This document shows positions 23,381 through 35,827 of a stretch of 64,000 nucleotides of DNA, one piece after another (within the stretch, counting starts at the first letter, position 1; every line of letters begins with the position of its first letter). The notes below the pieces were generated by a model. The model worked only from the letters and a program-made list of their open reading frames with translations, was not told the origin of the DNA and did not search any database. Origin of the DNA: Stenopsyche tienmushanensis (taxonomy: Eukaryota; Arthropoda; Insecta; Trichoptera; Stenopsychidae); assembly GCA_008973525.1 (NCBI GenBank), contig WACJ01000125.1:2046001-2110000 (forward strand). The letters run 5' to 3'. A program made the translations under genes and the position numbers.

Positions 23381-24350
23381 TATCTATTGAAAGAGAATAC
23401 ATTGTATCGATGAAATTAATTTAAATTAACTCTTTCATTTAAAAAACGACATTCCTAACTGGATCTATTATTTAAAAAAATATTATTTGGTTGATTTATG
23501 AGCATTTTGATGAAATTATTGCATTCTCAATGATTTTATAAAATAAATAATATAGCGCTAAGTCCACTGAAAGCCTTAGCTAGGGGCAGAAAGGGAGAAT
23601 ATGAAGGGTTGGCAGTCACGTTTCAGTTTTGCCGGCAGCTCACGCCTTACATTGTCACATGTCGCTTGCACACGTGAGTCACTTCAGTTTTGATTTATTG
23701 GACGACACGAGAACATTCATGACTTTTTTCGTCCTAGGTAATTTTATGGCCTTTCAATAAGCCGCACTTACCACTTCAATGCGTCAATATTTTAAGCCAC
23801 AAATTCTCCAAATCTTACGTCATTTCAAAACATGATTACTTGCCATCTGCGAGTCGTTTGTTTCGAAATTAATGAAGTGTAATACAAGTGCTCCATTTTA
23901 ATATATACTTTTTTCAGCTGATAGAAAGTTCTCCTCCCTGCAACGTTCCACGGAATTTCTGCAGTCGAACTTCTTGTTAAATGGCTTGCGCTCGCAAATG
24001 AAGTTAACAGAAGAAAAAATGACTGAAAAGTTTCATAAAGGTGTGCTCTGTGTTGTGGTTGTTATGCATCGCTTTCTTATAATTGAGTTACATCCGAAGT
24101 TGGATACAAATGTTTTAAAGTTACACTGCTTTAAGGACGAAACGAATTTATCTGATCAGATTTAATGAAATTTATCACATCTTGAAATATTTTTAATTCA
24201 TTTTCATCTATTTTATAACACAATTTCAATACATGTTTATGCACGACGTCCTCTAAATTTAATATTTTCTAATTTATTTAATTGCAACCGTCAAACTGCC
24301 AATAACAAGGCACCATGTGTTTAAGTCATATGAAATAATTTGTAACCATT
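23381..24350. other. gene-less stretch
   Basis: AT-rich sequence with no recognised gene or complete element. A 63-codon open frame at 23974-24165 (+) has no recognisable content. Confidence 0.4.
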
Positions 24351-24354
24351 TTCT

Positions 24355-24842
24355 CTAATTTATAAAAATGAATGGGTTTTGTTCGTTCGAAATGCGCTGC
24401 CATACCGTTCATCGGATTGCAATAAAACTTCGTCCATTTATTGCTAGGGATTTCGCGAGTAATATAAGCATAGTTTAATATATAAAAATGAATGTTTGTT
24501 TGTCTGTATTTAATGCGCTGCCATACCGTTCATTCGAATGCGGTAAAATTTTGCCAACTTATTGTTTGCACTTTCTCAAACAATATAAGTATAGTACAAT
24601 TAACTTACAGTAGATCTATATATAAAAATGTTTTAATGTTTGTTCATATTTTTAATAAAACCAACAAAATAAAATAAATATCATTTTCCTTTATATATCA
24701 TTCAATTTTATTAAATGTATTCATTATCGGAAAGAAAATAAATTTCATTATTTCTATCATTACAAGATAACTTTTTCAAATTTCAAACGATATTTTTAGA
24801 ATTATTACTTCTGTCTCAGCAACGCGCCGTATACCAGCTAGT
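24355..24842 (+). mobile_element. Helitron with repeated 5' ends
   Basis: The last unit starts TCTATATATAAAAATG (24615) and ends AACGCGCCGTATACCAGCTAGT (CTAG ending 24841), the usual arthropod Helitron ends (5' TC, 3' CTAR), between A and T. Upstream, two further copies of the 5' region (ATAAAAATGAATG, then GCGCTGCCATACCGTTCAT) lie in tandem at about 24363 and 24483, each about 120 bp. There is no Rep/helicase coding sequence, so the element is non-autonomous. Confidence 0.7.
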
Positions 24843-25506
24843 TTATTAATATAATGTAACTGTTTTGTATCTGAATATAATACTGAAATAGTTAAAAACA
24901 AATTTCAAAACAACCAAAATGATTGAGTTACGAATCCAAATACAAAACAGTAATCATATTGAAATAATACACAATTCAAATTCTCAAACCTGGAAACGTT
25001 TCAGGAATTCTATCAACCGAAAATTATTCAAATATCACCATAATATTTCACAATCCCGCGCCAAAAATCGAAAGTATCTCTGTAGAATAGCTATACAAAA
25101 CCATCAAATAGCCAACATTTTTGTACATTGTAACTTTGAAGCACCACATCAACCTTAAATATTGACATTCTCCAGCACTTTCGGTCCAAAGTTTGGTGTA
25201 TAACAGCCGACTTTCTTTGGAACAAACAACATGATAAAAGAAAAATTAAACATGGCCACAGAAAGACAAGAAATTCAGAGTTCCAGCTCCAGTTAAATAC
25301 ATTAAAATAGTATTGGAAGCCATTGAAAAACTAAATAAAAGCTTTCTGAACAAAAAACAAATATTTTCTAATTTAATCGTTGATTTGAAGCTAAAATGTT
25401 GAAAATTGACCAACGCTAAAGCGTTTTAAATTAGTAACACTTCACTTGGCGCGTTCTGTTTTTGTTTGAAAATAAATGTTTATATCTTATATTCAACCAA
25501 ATGCAA
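24843..25506. other. gene-less stretch with SINE fragment
   Basis: At 24912-24945 (-) there is a short piece of the SINE head (CGTAACTCAATCAT). Nothing else recognised. Confidence 0.4.
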
Positions 25507-25508
25507 TA

Positions 25509-26309
25509 CACTTGGGTCTGTTTTTATGCGATAAATACGTTCCAGAGGAGTCGCATAAAAATACTTAAACTACATAGAAAACTGAGGGATAGATTCCATT
25601 ATATTTAAAAACCGCATAACTTTAAATCAATGCGATAGAATGTACCAAAAATTGCATAAAAAAAGTTTATAAAAAAAATTGTCTTAGAATCATAAAAATT
25701 ATCGTTATCAGTAAGCATACATATTTATGAACATATATCAGAACTACTGTGTTGAAATCGTCTTTTGTAAAATGCAATCGCTGATTAAACATTGCGTTTT
25801 TTACGGAGTTCGTTAAACGGAATGGAATTAGAATTCCGCTTGCTGCTTTATGAGCTCATAAAACAGAAGATCTTTTTCCTTAATCAAATATCCACATATG
25901 GGAAATCGTATTTGATATAAATCTTCAATCCAAATTACAAGTGCTTTTTCTATTTTTTCCAATAAAAGATTTCTTGAATACGATGTAAATTTTGAGCTTA
26001 ATTTGGCGCCATTGATGACTGATTTTCTGATGGCGACTTCATTTTTCTTGAATGCTCTTATGGTCGATTCCTCCAAGTTAAGAGATTTGGTTGTCACGGT
26101 AGGATTTTGACTATTCGCCAAGTAATTCAAAATATGTATTTTACACACATCGTTCTAAACACACTCACACTTTAACGGTTGTAACTTGTACTGATGTTAA
26201 TTTTAGATTTTTTTATGCGCATTAGCATAAAAAAAAGCTTTGTCCTCTATTGAAAAATGAGAGATATGTTCCATTATTTTTTTAAACCGCATAAAAACAG
26301 ACCCAATTG
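25509..26309 (-). mobile_element. Tigger/pogo element, internally deleted
   Basis: The 801-bp element has ends CACTTGGGTCTGTTTTTATG and, inverted, CAATTGGGTCTGTTTTTATG, flanked by TA (25507-25508 and 26310-26311). Subterminal ACCGCATAAC motifs link it to the MITEs at 4791 and 35828. On the - strand it keeps part of a Tigger DNA-binding domain. The catalytic DDE part is absent. Confidence 0.8.
25828..26147 (-). pseudogene. Tigger transposase CENP-B/Tc5-type DNA-binding fragment
   Basis: The frame contains NLEESTIRAFKKNE (end of the first helix-turn-helix), then KIEKALVIWIEDLYQ and GYLIKEKDLLFYELIK, the second CENP-B-like helix-turn-helix typical of Tigger transposases. There is no convincing ATG (the frame opens upstream of 26148 without one), and the D,D(n)D catalytic part is missing. 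It lies inside the termini of the 25509-26309 element. Confidence 0.7.
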
Positions 26310-26311
26310 TA

Positions 26312-28430
26312 TATTGTACATCTTTAGCCTAAAAATATTAATTTGGTTCAATTTACGTTGTATTTTGAGCGTAAGGGACTGACATAACTCATAAATAAGG
26401 CAGAATGTCTTTTATTATTGCAGACATTTTCCGTCGTTTTCCATAGCTTTTCATGAGTGAATACACTTATGAATAAATTACAATATGATCATTACTTTCA
26501 TAATTATTTTTACTGACCTAAATCGAGATAAAATTTGCATTAGTTTGAATTTAAATTTAATGTTTAAAACTCATGAGCATATTCACTTGGCTGATGTGGG
26601 TCAAAAATATATAGACTGGGGTATGAATGATTAAGTTAAAGTGCTCAATCACGATATTATTTTCTAAATCGTTACTAAATGTCAATATTTATTTCATTTC
26701 AAGTCAAGTAAAGTTATTTTCTATGCTCCATAACTAAGTACGAAAATTCCCTTAGATTCAGTGCATCTAACATATGTACATTTCTTTCACTAAAATAAGA
26801 TTCCAAAAATGTAGACAAATTATAAAATAATTGCTCAACAGATATAATTTGAAATTGAGTCATTTGCGAAATGGCGTTATATTTTTACAATTTTAGAGTT
26901 AGTTTGTCAGAAAATGTAAATTATTGACGTATAGCAATGTCAGTTTGAATATTTGAAATAAGTCGCAAGATGTTAATGCGATCTAATCTATTCGAACGTG
27001 TACCTGTCCTGAAATGAAATGGTGGAGCTCAAATTGCTCAGCCATAATTCAGCGGAATATTGTTTCTTCAGTGCGAACCGAAGATGTCACAGTTATTTCC
27101 CTAGTGCTTGAATATCCGATATGCATTTTCTGCAGTGTTGAGATAGATTAACGTGTCCTCGGAGGCTTCAAAACTGAAATAGGGGAGATTTCCACCCCTC
27201 GAATGCGCCACTGAAAGGAATGCTACTACAAACTAAAATTGCATTTAAACAAAAAGAACACACACGCAATTCTGTGTCCCCACATCTCGAAACAAAATCC
27301 CATTAAAACCACCGGATGATGCAACAATGCCACTACAAAGGACTTAAAGTGGAATAACTCCCCTTCAGCAAGATCAATTCTACTTACTTCTAAATTAAAT
27401 ATTTACGAACAATTCATAGCTTTCCTTATTGCAAATGTATTTTTAAAAATTCAAGTGTATTTAGCCCAAGCAATATAATTTAATTCTTAATGGAATACTC
27501 AACACATAAGGACAAGATATTTTTTTTAGCATGGGATTTCACGGCGATTTTTAATACAGCAATATAACGTTAAATCTGATTTTACAAATCTAAAAAAGCA
27601 AATACTTAGATAATCAATGAATAGGGTAAGATTTGACTGATTTGCAAAAATATATTAGCTTCCATACGTGGAAGGTGATAGAAAACCACGTTAAAAAACA
27701 ATTAATTTGCCAATTCTCCAGTACAATCATACCAACAGAATGAAACATACACGATACATATTTGCATATATTGCTCTAAAATTTGTGCAATAATTGCCAA
27801 GCATACAAAATGTATTTGAAATACGGAGACCATTTCAAATGAATGACCAAATAGGCTGTTATTGTCCTATGATAATTATATTCTGCTTTATTAGATGCCA
27901 TGCCCGTGGTTTTGGTGACTTTCATCAATAGATTTCAATTAAACGTTAGAACTTCATTCAATAAATATGTCCTTTAGTTGATCACATTTTTTATTGGGTG
28001 TTCAAAATCGTCATTTGGAATAACGGTGCCAAATAAACATTTCGCATTCAACATAAGTTTTGCGACTTATTTGATAATTAAACTATACTACCATTACGTT
28101 CATGTTAAAAGACGAAATTATCAATGACAGTTGCATCAATTAGCTAAATGATCTATAACTCAAATGATATAAAATTTATCGATCATTTTCATCCAGGCTA
28201 GATCAGTTTCATTAGCATGAATATTAATTGTGAAGAATAAGAATCATATTCGATTATTTTAGCCAATTGTAGCACAAATTCTTATGCAATATTTGCAATG
28301 ATTTATCAAGCAATTTTATATTTTAACTAAAACTTATAGGAAAAGTTGTTTTTATGCATTGCATTTATTAAAGGATTTTTTTTAGGTAAACCATGAAATT
28401 TGTATACCATGAGTATGCGACGGAGACAGA
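26312..28430. other. gene-less stretch
   Basis: No recognised gene or element. Composition at 27000-27350 is a little richer in GC without a coding frame. Confidence 0.4.
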
Positions 28431-28436
28431 AAGATT

Positions 28437-28535
28437 AGAAACCATTTTCTCTCTTTTTTCGACCAACAGGCGGATGAAGTTTCACTTTTCGTGACGTTCA
28501 AGCCAATTTACCTTACGGCGCCTATATAAATTATA
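28437..28535 (-). repeat. inverse copy of the 6994 repeat
   Basis: About 95 bp match 6994-7090 in inverse orientation (shared AGTTTCACTTTTCGTGACGT and, read inverted, TATATAGGCG). No coding content. Confidence 0.55.
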
Positions 28536-28568
28536 CAAAACAATTTTTTCTTTATTTTCGCGTCAAAG

Positions 28569-28872
28569 TGGGGGCGCTCGCGGGGAAGAATTCCCGGACG
28601 CCTCCCCACTCTCACGTCCTCGTCGGGATGGCCACGTTAGCGTTCCATTCTTCGTTCGGGTCATGATGTAGCCAGATAGAGATGGACGGGCATCGAACAG
28701 AAAGACTTTTTTCCCTAGATAACTCTTTATTTAATACGCGAAAGATATATCTGGCTGTAGGAAGGATGTCCTCCCGCAGCCAAGGCTAACCGACTTCTCT
28801 ATTAAAATAACACATTGCACCTAAAGGGAGACGGAAGATGTTGCTGTTAATCTAACGAATTAAATTTGCTCA
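28569..28872 (+). repeat. LTR-like dispersed repeat, copy 1
   Basis: A GC-rich unit of about 304 bp runs from TGGGGGCGCTCGCGG to TTTGCTCA. It contains ATCGAACAGAAAGACT, CTCTTTATT and AGCCAAGGCTAACCGAC. Copies occur at 31840-32120 and 34854-35166. TG...CA ends, length, an internal CTTTATT and single occurrence without an internal region suggest solo LTRs; superfamily not determined. Confidence 0.5.
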
Positions 28873-29363
28873 GTATAGGGAAGATAATTCGTCCACGCTT
28901 CAGTCCCCATAATAATCATTAATATATGACAATGTTCGACCCAGTGGTACAAAATGGAAAGAAAAAACAGTCAATGCATCAGATCTGCATGTTAATTGGA
29001 CGATAATGGTTTCATTAATTTTTAATGCACCAGACAATGCTCAGACACAATAATTTCACCTACTGATTATGGATTTACAAACTCATTCGGAATTCATTAA
29101 TTCATTCGGTTATTAAGCTTTTAACCTACAATATCGTATGACGCACGTGATAAAATCGGATCAAATAGAAATACATGAATTTGAGCCATGATGCGTTTAG
29201 CAGTACAGAATTAATAATATAAGTCATTGCTTTTCCATTTTATAAATATTAATTTTAGGAATCGCATTAATTTGCAACAACAATTAAAATATCACAGCAT
29301 TTGCTCAAAAACGATCATACCTCAAATTAGCCTCATGTGGAAAGGCAATAAGAACTCAATAGA
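28873..29363. other. gene-less stretch
   Basis: AT-rich, with nothing recognised. Confidence 0.4.
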
Positions 29364-29367
29364 TTAA

Positions 29368-29653
29368 CCCCTTCAACGTTATGTTTCACTGTTAAAAGTG
29401 TAATCCGTAGTGACACGATCTTTTCGCCGCTAGCGGATACGTACGACATATCCAGTATACGAAAATAGCATATCATCAAGTCAGTTCCCGAGATGAATCA
29501 TTCTTACATTTAACGTACACAACACTGCAATTGGACATATCCTTAATTTTTCATTGAGGTTTGCTTAACTATCACAATGCGGATATATCCGTCATACCCA
29601 CTATGCATGGACTTTGGTCTTGACGGATATATACGTCATATCTTCTTAAGGGA
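29368..29653 (-). mobile_element. TTAA-flanked MITE (piggyBac-like), copy 2
   Basis: Inverse copy of 9232-9528. It begins CCCCTTCAACGTTATG after TTAA (29364-29367) and ends GTCATATCTTCTTAAGGGA before CTAA, a decayed TTAA (29654-29657). The TGACGGATATATCCG-type motifs are kept. No coding capacity. Confidence 0.75.
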
Positions 29654-29657
29654 CTAA

Positions 29658-31560
29658 TATTCTTAATCCTGTGTCTAATAATGACTTTTACATATTTAAA
29701 TCATCCTGTTGATTATGGCACGCGCCACCAAGGATTTATTTCCAGGGTTAGAATCATTTTATGTGGTGGTCTCCTAATCTGGATATTAACTCGAATTTTC
29801 ATAATTAAATTCCAGAAATTAGCCCACTACACAAATATTTGAGCTGTAAGGTTCTAAAAATACGATTTTATTCACAAACGTTAAAATATATCATCTCGCA
29901 AAATTATGAACCATTAGCTTTTGATGTCTTTGAACTGCTTGAGCTCGTGGACAAATCGATTTGCTTTCATTTTTTTATCACCTATTTGGAGTGATCACTG
30001 TCTATTATACCCGTCCAAAAAAAGTCAAAGTCACTTACAAAAACCCTGCAATCAAAGCGCTTGAATGGAATAGTAAAGTCGGAAATGAATATCAAAAGAA
30101 CTCACTATTTTTGTTTATTTACCTTAGGGCTGAAAATTGTGGCGCCATCGAACAATAGCCATCCATCCTACAACAGTCTGAAAAGAGCATGACGTTAGGG
30201 TTGCTATAAATTGTTGACTCAGGTCAATAAGTTTATTATATTTTTCATACAATTATCGAATTGTTCTCGAGATATATGTGTGTTACGACGTATTGAATTA
30301 TTCGCCTATGGCACATAGGTGGATAAATGAGCGCGGTCTAGTTTGATACTTGGCCACAAGTTGCCGGTAGCTAAGTTACCCCTGTCAAAAACTCAGCATG
30401 CTTCTTAAGTCACGTGAAGATGGTATGGGGTTGAAAGGGTAAAAATACAAGGTGTGCTTGGGAAGAGAGCCTACAACTATGGGTGGTGGAGGTTCACACA
30501 CCGGATGAAGTTTGTGATCCCTGGGGCTCGTTTAGTCGCGTGCCCACCACAGATTTAACCCTATACTTAACGCAACTTTCCAAACTAACGCAATAGGCCG
30601 AAATTAAAAGGTGCCAGCCCAAGAAAGTGATTTTATTATTTTAAAATGTCGTTCATTGCGGCACAAAAGGCGAGCGAGGTTGAACATAATTAATTTGGTC
30701 CGAATTTATTACGGAAGAAACGAAGTGCACGTTGTTGTTGATCATATATTTTTATGCGGTCCTTAAAATGGCAATATAAATTGCATGATATAGTTGACAT
30801 GAGTGCAATGGCAGCCGGAAATTATATTGATCCATAGTTTGTTTCAAGCAAAGTATTCATAAAATTGATCAAACCTTTCTATGACTAATTAATAAATCCT
30901 CATGAATTAAAATACTAGCGTCTTCTATAGTGTGTTTGTCGTTTATTTTTCACTGAGGACGATGAAAAAAAATAAAAAATAGGAAAATATTATAATAACC
31001 AATATTATTATAATACTAATCTATTATTTGAGCCAAAGAAAATCCAATAAAAAAATAATAATATTATAAAAAATAATATATTTATACTCTTGAACTCTGT
31101 ACTTGGGTGGATTCTAAAATAGACATTTGAGAATCCACTCCATTTTTGACGATTTAATAAATTTTTAATTACACTGAAAAGCGCGTATACGATAGCGTTT
31201 AGTAATTATTTGAGAGGTACATTAAGATTTCAAATATATATCTTTCCGATATTTCGAGTCTCCTGTCGGACTCATGGACGCGAAATAACAGCCGGCGCCT
31301 TGGTGATGCTCCTTGTGAGCATCCTTCGTCCAGTGCTATGTTGGGCTATGCATTTCTGTCGCTTCGTAGTAGATTGTTTGCACTTTCAGATTTTTTTGCT
31401 TGGCTATTGGCGCCTTAATGAAGGTATTCGCTTTTAGAATACATGAATGATTGATTTGTTAATTTTAAAGATAAAGATACGCATATATAGGATGCGGTTG
31501 CAGTGACACACGTGCTTAGTAATAATTTGAAAAGAAAGACTGAGAGGTTAGGATTGATAT
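29658..31560. other. gene-less stretch
   Basis: No recognised gene. An AT-rich imperfect palindrome built of ATTATTATAAT lies at about 30970-31080, and a 9-bp hairpin (GTGGATTCT/AGAATCCAC) near 31108-31139. Confidence 0.4.
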
Positions 31561-31571
31561 GCAAAACCGGG

Positions 31572-31745
31572 CATGCCATTACCGCCTCTCGGCGTAATTG
31601 ACAAAAGGCTTTGTTTACCTTAGCAAAGCGGATCGGACAGACATCGGACTTCGGACAGACATTTGATTGATGGCATTATCGCCTTTCGGCATAGTTGACA
31701 AAAGGCTTTGTTTACCTTAGCAAATTTGGATCGGATACACATTGA
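31572..31745 (+). repeat. two tandem copies of about 95 bp
   Basis: GACAAAAGGCTTTGTTTACC and TTAGCAAA occur twice (about 31601 and 31689), each preceded by CGCCT(C/T)TCGGC and followed by GGATCGGA. The pair lies just upstream of an LTR-like copy and may belong to the same element. Confidence 0.6.
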
Positions 31746-31839
31746 TTTTTATTTATTTAGATTATAACTATCAAACATGCGTTTTTGCGTGGATGAACCG
31801 CTTGAAAAACGCGTTTTTAAACGATTGTACCGGAATGTG

Positions 31840-32120
31840 TTGAGGTTGGATAGGCGTCGAGCAGAAATAATCTCTTCTGAGATATCCTCTTTTATTCAAC
31901 GCGGCAGAGAGATCTGGCTGCGGGAAGGACGTCCTCCTGCAGTCAAGGCTAACCGACGACTTTTCCCGACTTTCGCCTCCTGTGCGTCACCATTCAACCG
32001 GCAACAGTGCATGCACAATAAGCCATCTGTCGGTATTGCAACCGCAATGTGAAAATAGCACATTGCGCCTAATGAGAGATGGAAGATGTCGCCGCTAATC
32101 TGACGAAATAAATCTGCTCA
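31840..32120 (+). repeat. LTR-like dispersed repeat, copy 2 (5'-truncated)
   Basis: It shares GGCGTCGAGCAGAAA, AGATCTGGCTGCGGGA, GTCAAGGCTAACCGACGAC and the end AAATCTGCTCA with the copies at 28569 and 34854. The GC-rich start present in the other two is missing. A long open frame across it is a consequence of GC content, not a gene. Confidence 0.5.
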
Positions 32121-34330
32121 GATCAACAGCACCATTGCAAAATAGATAAAATAAAAAAATCTGAGCAATTTTTTGCTAAAAGCTCATATATTTATAATAT
32201 ATGTACGTATAATAATATTTAATGTCAATTTTGTATTAACTGAATCCAAATTTATATCAGTTGCATTAATTTCATTTTGAATGATATTTTTTATGAACAA
32301 TTCTGTTTGTCATATTGTCTCGCCAATGTGGCACCATGATGTGTTTATTTGAAATAATTTTCTTTGGGTATTTTAATTCTTAGTTTTTTCCGAGAAAAAC
32401 CGAATCAGGCATTTCATTAAGCATTTATAGGTTTGCATATGTTTATGAAGAAATGTCTTTTTGTCGGCCGTTGATCGATTACACCCCGCGAGGCCACGCC
32501 AGAGTTAATCTTCTTGTTTTTTCATCTAGAACTTGGGAGTTTTCTCCATGGTTTTATCGCGAGGAAACTTTTTTCACGGTGAATTTGTTTAAGGATAAAT
32601 ATTACACACGCGTGATAGGCATCATAATTTGATTTCAATTGCCCCCGGGGAGGGTGAGAATATGAAGGCGTGAGGGAAAAATCCGGGATTATGTTTTCAA
32701 TTTGTCAAATTTCCTTCGCGGCGGGGGAACCGAGACCCCGGAAACTTTATGTTTCCAAAATCCTTTTTATGTAAGTGGGTGCGGTTACATCCACGAACAA
32801 AAAATCTTTTGTCGGAGTCCCCATTCGTATATATTACGCGACCTTTTAACCTGAATCAAGTAGTACACTTGAAATTTAACGATCGATTAAGCTTGAATTT
32901 TTTGCATCTCTGAAAATTTGAGTGAAAATCATAAATCATATTCCATATCAAAGGACATCTTATAACATTTTTATGCATTGTTTAAAAAAATATTAATAAT
33001 TTCGCCCTACCCGCTCATAGATGGCTCTGCCAAATTAAATGATTTATTTTATCTTTTATTGAACACTCATTCAAAATCAGGATTCATCGAATAATGATTT
33101 TTTTAAATAAAGACATCAATGTAAGTCAATTGAATTGAAGTGTATTATTGTTCATACTCCATTGAACTAAAATTTAAAATAAATTTTGCCACAACCAAAT
33201 TTCTTAATTAGGTTAAAAATCTCAACCTATATCAAGCTTTAGAAATATGAACATCCTTTTATCAAAAAATATGTTATGCACGTGGATGTACAATAGTTTT
33301 TAAGCACGGAAGTGCTGAGCTGCATTGATAGGGTTAATTTACCTCCATAAAGCCATCCCACACTGAATCTAATTTGTCGGCTATAACGGTAGACGAAAGG
33401 AAATAATAGAAGTACAATGGCGAGGTATAAAAAGCTCTACACCAAAAAGCTTTTTACAAAAGCACACACCGGGACCCGGTACGTCTGGAGGTTAAATACA
33501 CTTCTTGTAACTGGACGTGTCGGATATTTTCATTGTCTCGCTTTAGTAAAATGAGGCTTGCTCCTCTTAATTCAGCTGTTAAAACAATTATTTGAGTTAC
33601 AAAATAAAATTTGGCAATCGTAGTGGATGCAAAAAATATATCCCACAAATAGATATGAGCTTTCGATGATCTCAGAGCTGTTCAAAACAGATCAAAGTGA
33701 TGGAATACAAATTTAAATAAATAATCAACGAAAAGGACATTAAAAGGGTTATCATTCATTTCATACAATTTCTATATGCGAGTTAAATTATGTAAATAAT
33801 CTAAGCCAATGTATGAGAGACGAATTTAAAATGCATACATAAGGTTATATATTTGAAGGTTTGAATTACATAGTGAACAGACAGACATACATTTAGATTG
33901 TTTTATTGAAATGTGCAAAATAAATCACGCCTTTCAACTACAATAAATCGTCAAATGCAGATTTAATACAATTGTATTTTAGATAGCAATTTAAAAATAT
34001 CCATAAAACAACAGCCACAATCCATTTATGATCTTATCTTCTGATACTTAATCATCTGTGATTATAGAATACCCAATAATACTGTTTAATTCCTTAATAA
34101 TATAATATAAATTAATATGTTTATACATCACTTAATTTTTAAAATATTTTTTATATATACTTACATCTAAATTCAACGATTGCAAGAGAGAATCAAATCA
34201 TTGCCCTGTATAACTTCCAGGGGAAGAGCTTTCGAATCGTCTGGAGGTCAAATAAGTTCAAAGCTCGCCGAAGGTAACAGGATTGCTCTAATTGCTTAAA
34301 AGCTCACACTTATATGACTGAAAGCTCAGA
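32121..34330. other. gene-less stretch
   Basis: No recognised gene or element. A short GC-rich patch at 32640-32760 has no coding frame. Confidence 0.4.
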
Positions 34331-34374
34331 GCCGAAATTCTAAACTTTATAACGCTGTCGAGATTTTTTGCAAG

Positions 34375-34625
34375 GTGGATGGTACCGTGTTTCGTCTGTC
34401 GCTTAGTTTAAGATACGAAGCTTCGGGTTAAGACGAGGTTTTCGCGGTGTAAGGGACCGGGTCTTCCACCCTATAGCCGCGAAAACCGCAAATCCCGGGG
34501 TTAGTTAAGGTTTACCACCCAACTGCTTAATGGAAACCAAAGTCCACCGATGGGTGGAAGTAAGATCTCGCGGTATAAATCGTGGGACAAGTGAAGAGAC
34601 CACTCACCTGCGCCATTGAATGCTT
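34375..34625. other. GC-rich block with strong hairpin
   Basis: The perfect 11-bp inverted repeat GGTTTTCGCGG (34437-34447) and CCGCGAAAACC (34477-34487) encloses a 29-nt loop. A second pair, CCACCC and GGGTGG (34515-34520 and 34552-34557), follows. On the - strand GCGCAG followed by GTGAGT (near 34610) looks like a splice donor. There is no open frame. This may be a structured RNA, a piece of an unknown element or a first exon; I cannot decide. Confidence 0.35.
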
Positions 34626-34853
34626 TATTAATTAACTTTTGACTAATAAAATAATCATTTATTTGTACTGATGATGGTTATGATTTGGAATTTGAATCGT
34701 GGTCGAGAATTTTAAATAAATTTGGCTTTTGGTGGTTAAACCGGGCTTAATGACCATTTTTAAACCAATTTTTTAAATTGTTATTTACAAAATGTTTTAA
34801 TGTGAAATCTAATTCTTTTAATATTATTATAAAAGTATTTTATTGCATAGGGG

Positions 34854-35166
34854 TGGGAGCACTCTCGGGATATAGTCTCCCTGGTGGGCTCCCTGCTCCT
34901 ACGTGCTCGTCGAGTCCGTTCTTCTTTTGAATCATGTGTAGCCGGACGGATAGATGGGGATGGACAGGCGTCGAACAGAAAGACTCTCTTCTCTAGATAG
35001 ATAGACTCTTTATTCACAGGAGAGATAGGTCTGGCTGCGGGAGGACGTCCTTCCGCAGTCAAGGCTAACCGACGACTCTTCCCGACACCCGCCTCCTGTG
35101 CATCACCACCCGACCAACAATATTGCAGGCGCTAGACACGATCGGTCGGTATTGCAGTTGCAATGT
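34854..35166 (+). repeat. LTR-like dispersed repeat, copy 3
   Basis: It starts TGGGAGCACTCTCGG, carries GGCGTCGAACAGAAAGACT, an ACTCTTTATT signal, GTCTGGCTGCGGGAGGAC and GTCAAGGCTAACCGACGAC, and fades after GTATTGCAGTTGCAATG. The 3' end differs from the other two copies, which end in CTGCTCA. Confidence 0.5.
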
Positions 35167-35827
35167 CCAAGATTTTTTTAAAATATCATTTTAATTTTGT
35201 CATCATCAAACTCTATGCATTCAATTATAGGACTAGAGCCTGTTTAATATTAATTCACGGGAAAATAAGTATTAAATATATCTCCAAATATATTTATTGA
35301 ATCAGCTGAATGAACGTGCAAAAGAGCGCTTTTATAACGTAAAAGAAAAAATACTGGAAAAACGCAATCAGACTTGCGAAAATAAGAAACAAGTTTGCCG
35401 TGCAAAATCATCGGTTTTTAAATTTTCCCCTTGTTGGAGTAGTCAAAAGAATATTTTTTACATAAAGATGGCAAAACTCGGAAAACTACTCAACTGAAAA
35501 CCACACAAGTGTCAACAGCAGGATAATAGTTCCAAAATAATTGAAAGTCATACGACAGCCGTATAAAAACTCGAAAAAGATGTCCAAATCTCATGACAAT
35601 CGAATATTTTCCACGATCTATGAGTAATTTGATAAAGATATAAAGATTCAAGATCAATTTAGAAAATATTAAGAAAGGTCACATATAAAAGAGACGGGAG
35701 CAGCTACAGTGAGATAGTTTTTATTTCTCCCTGGCAGAGTCAGTTTAAACCTAGATCAAGATTTGAACCCAAACTTAAAATACGAGTATCAACCCAACCT
35801 TAAAAAAATAAGAGTCTTATTCGCTAT

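Noticed and set aside
31777..32052. 91-codon frame starting with ATG
   Set aside because: It crosses the edge of an LTR-like repeat, and the same sequence in the other copies is not open in this frame.
34600..34630. Possible first coding exon on the - strand (ATGGCGCAG before GTGAGT)
   Set aside because: Three codons only and no downstream exon found.
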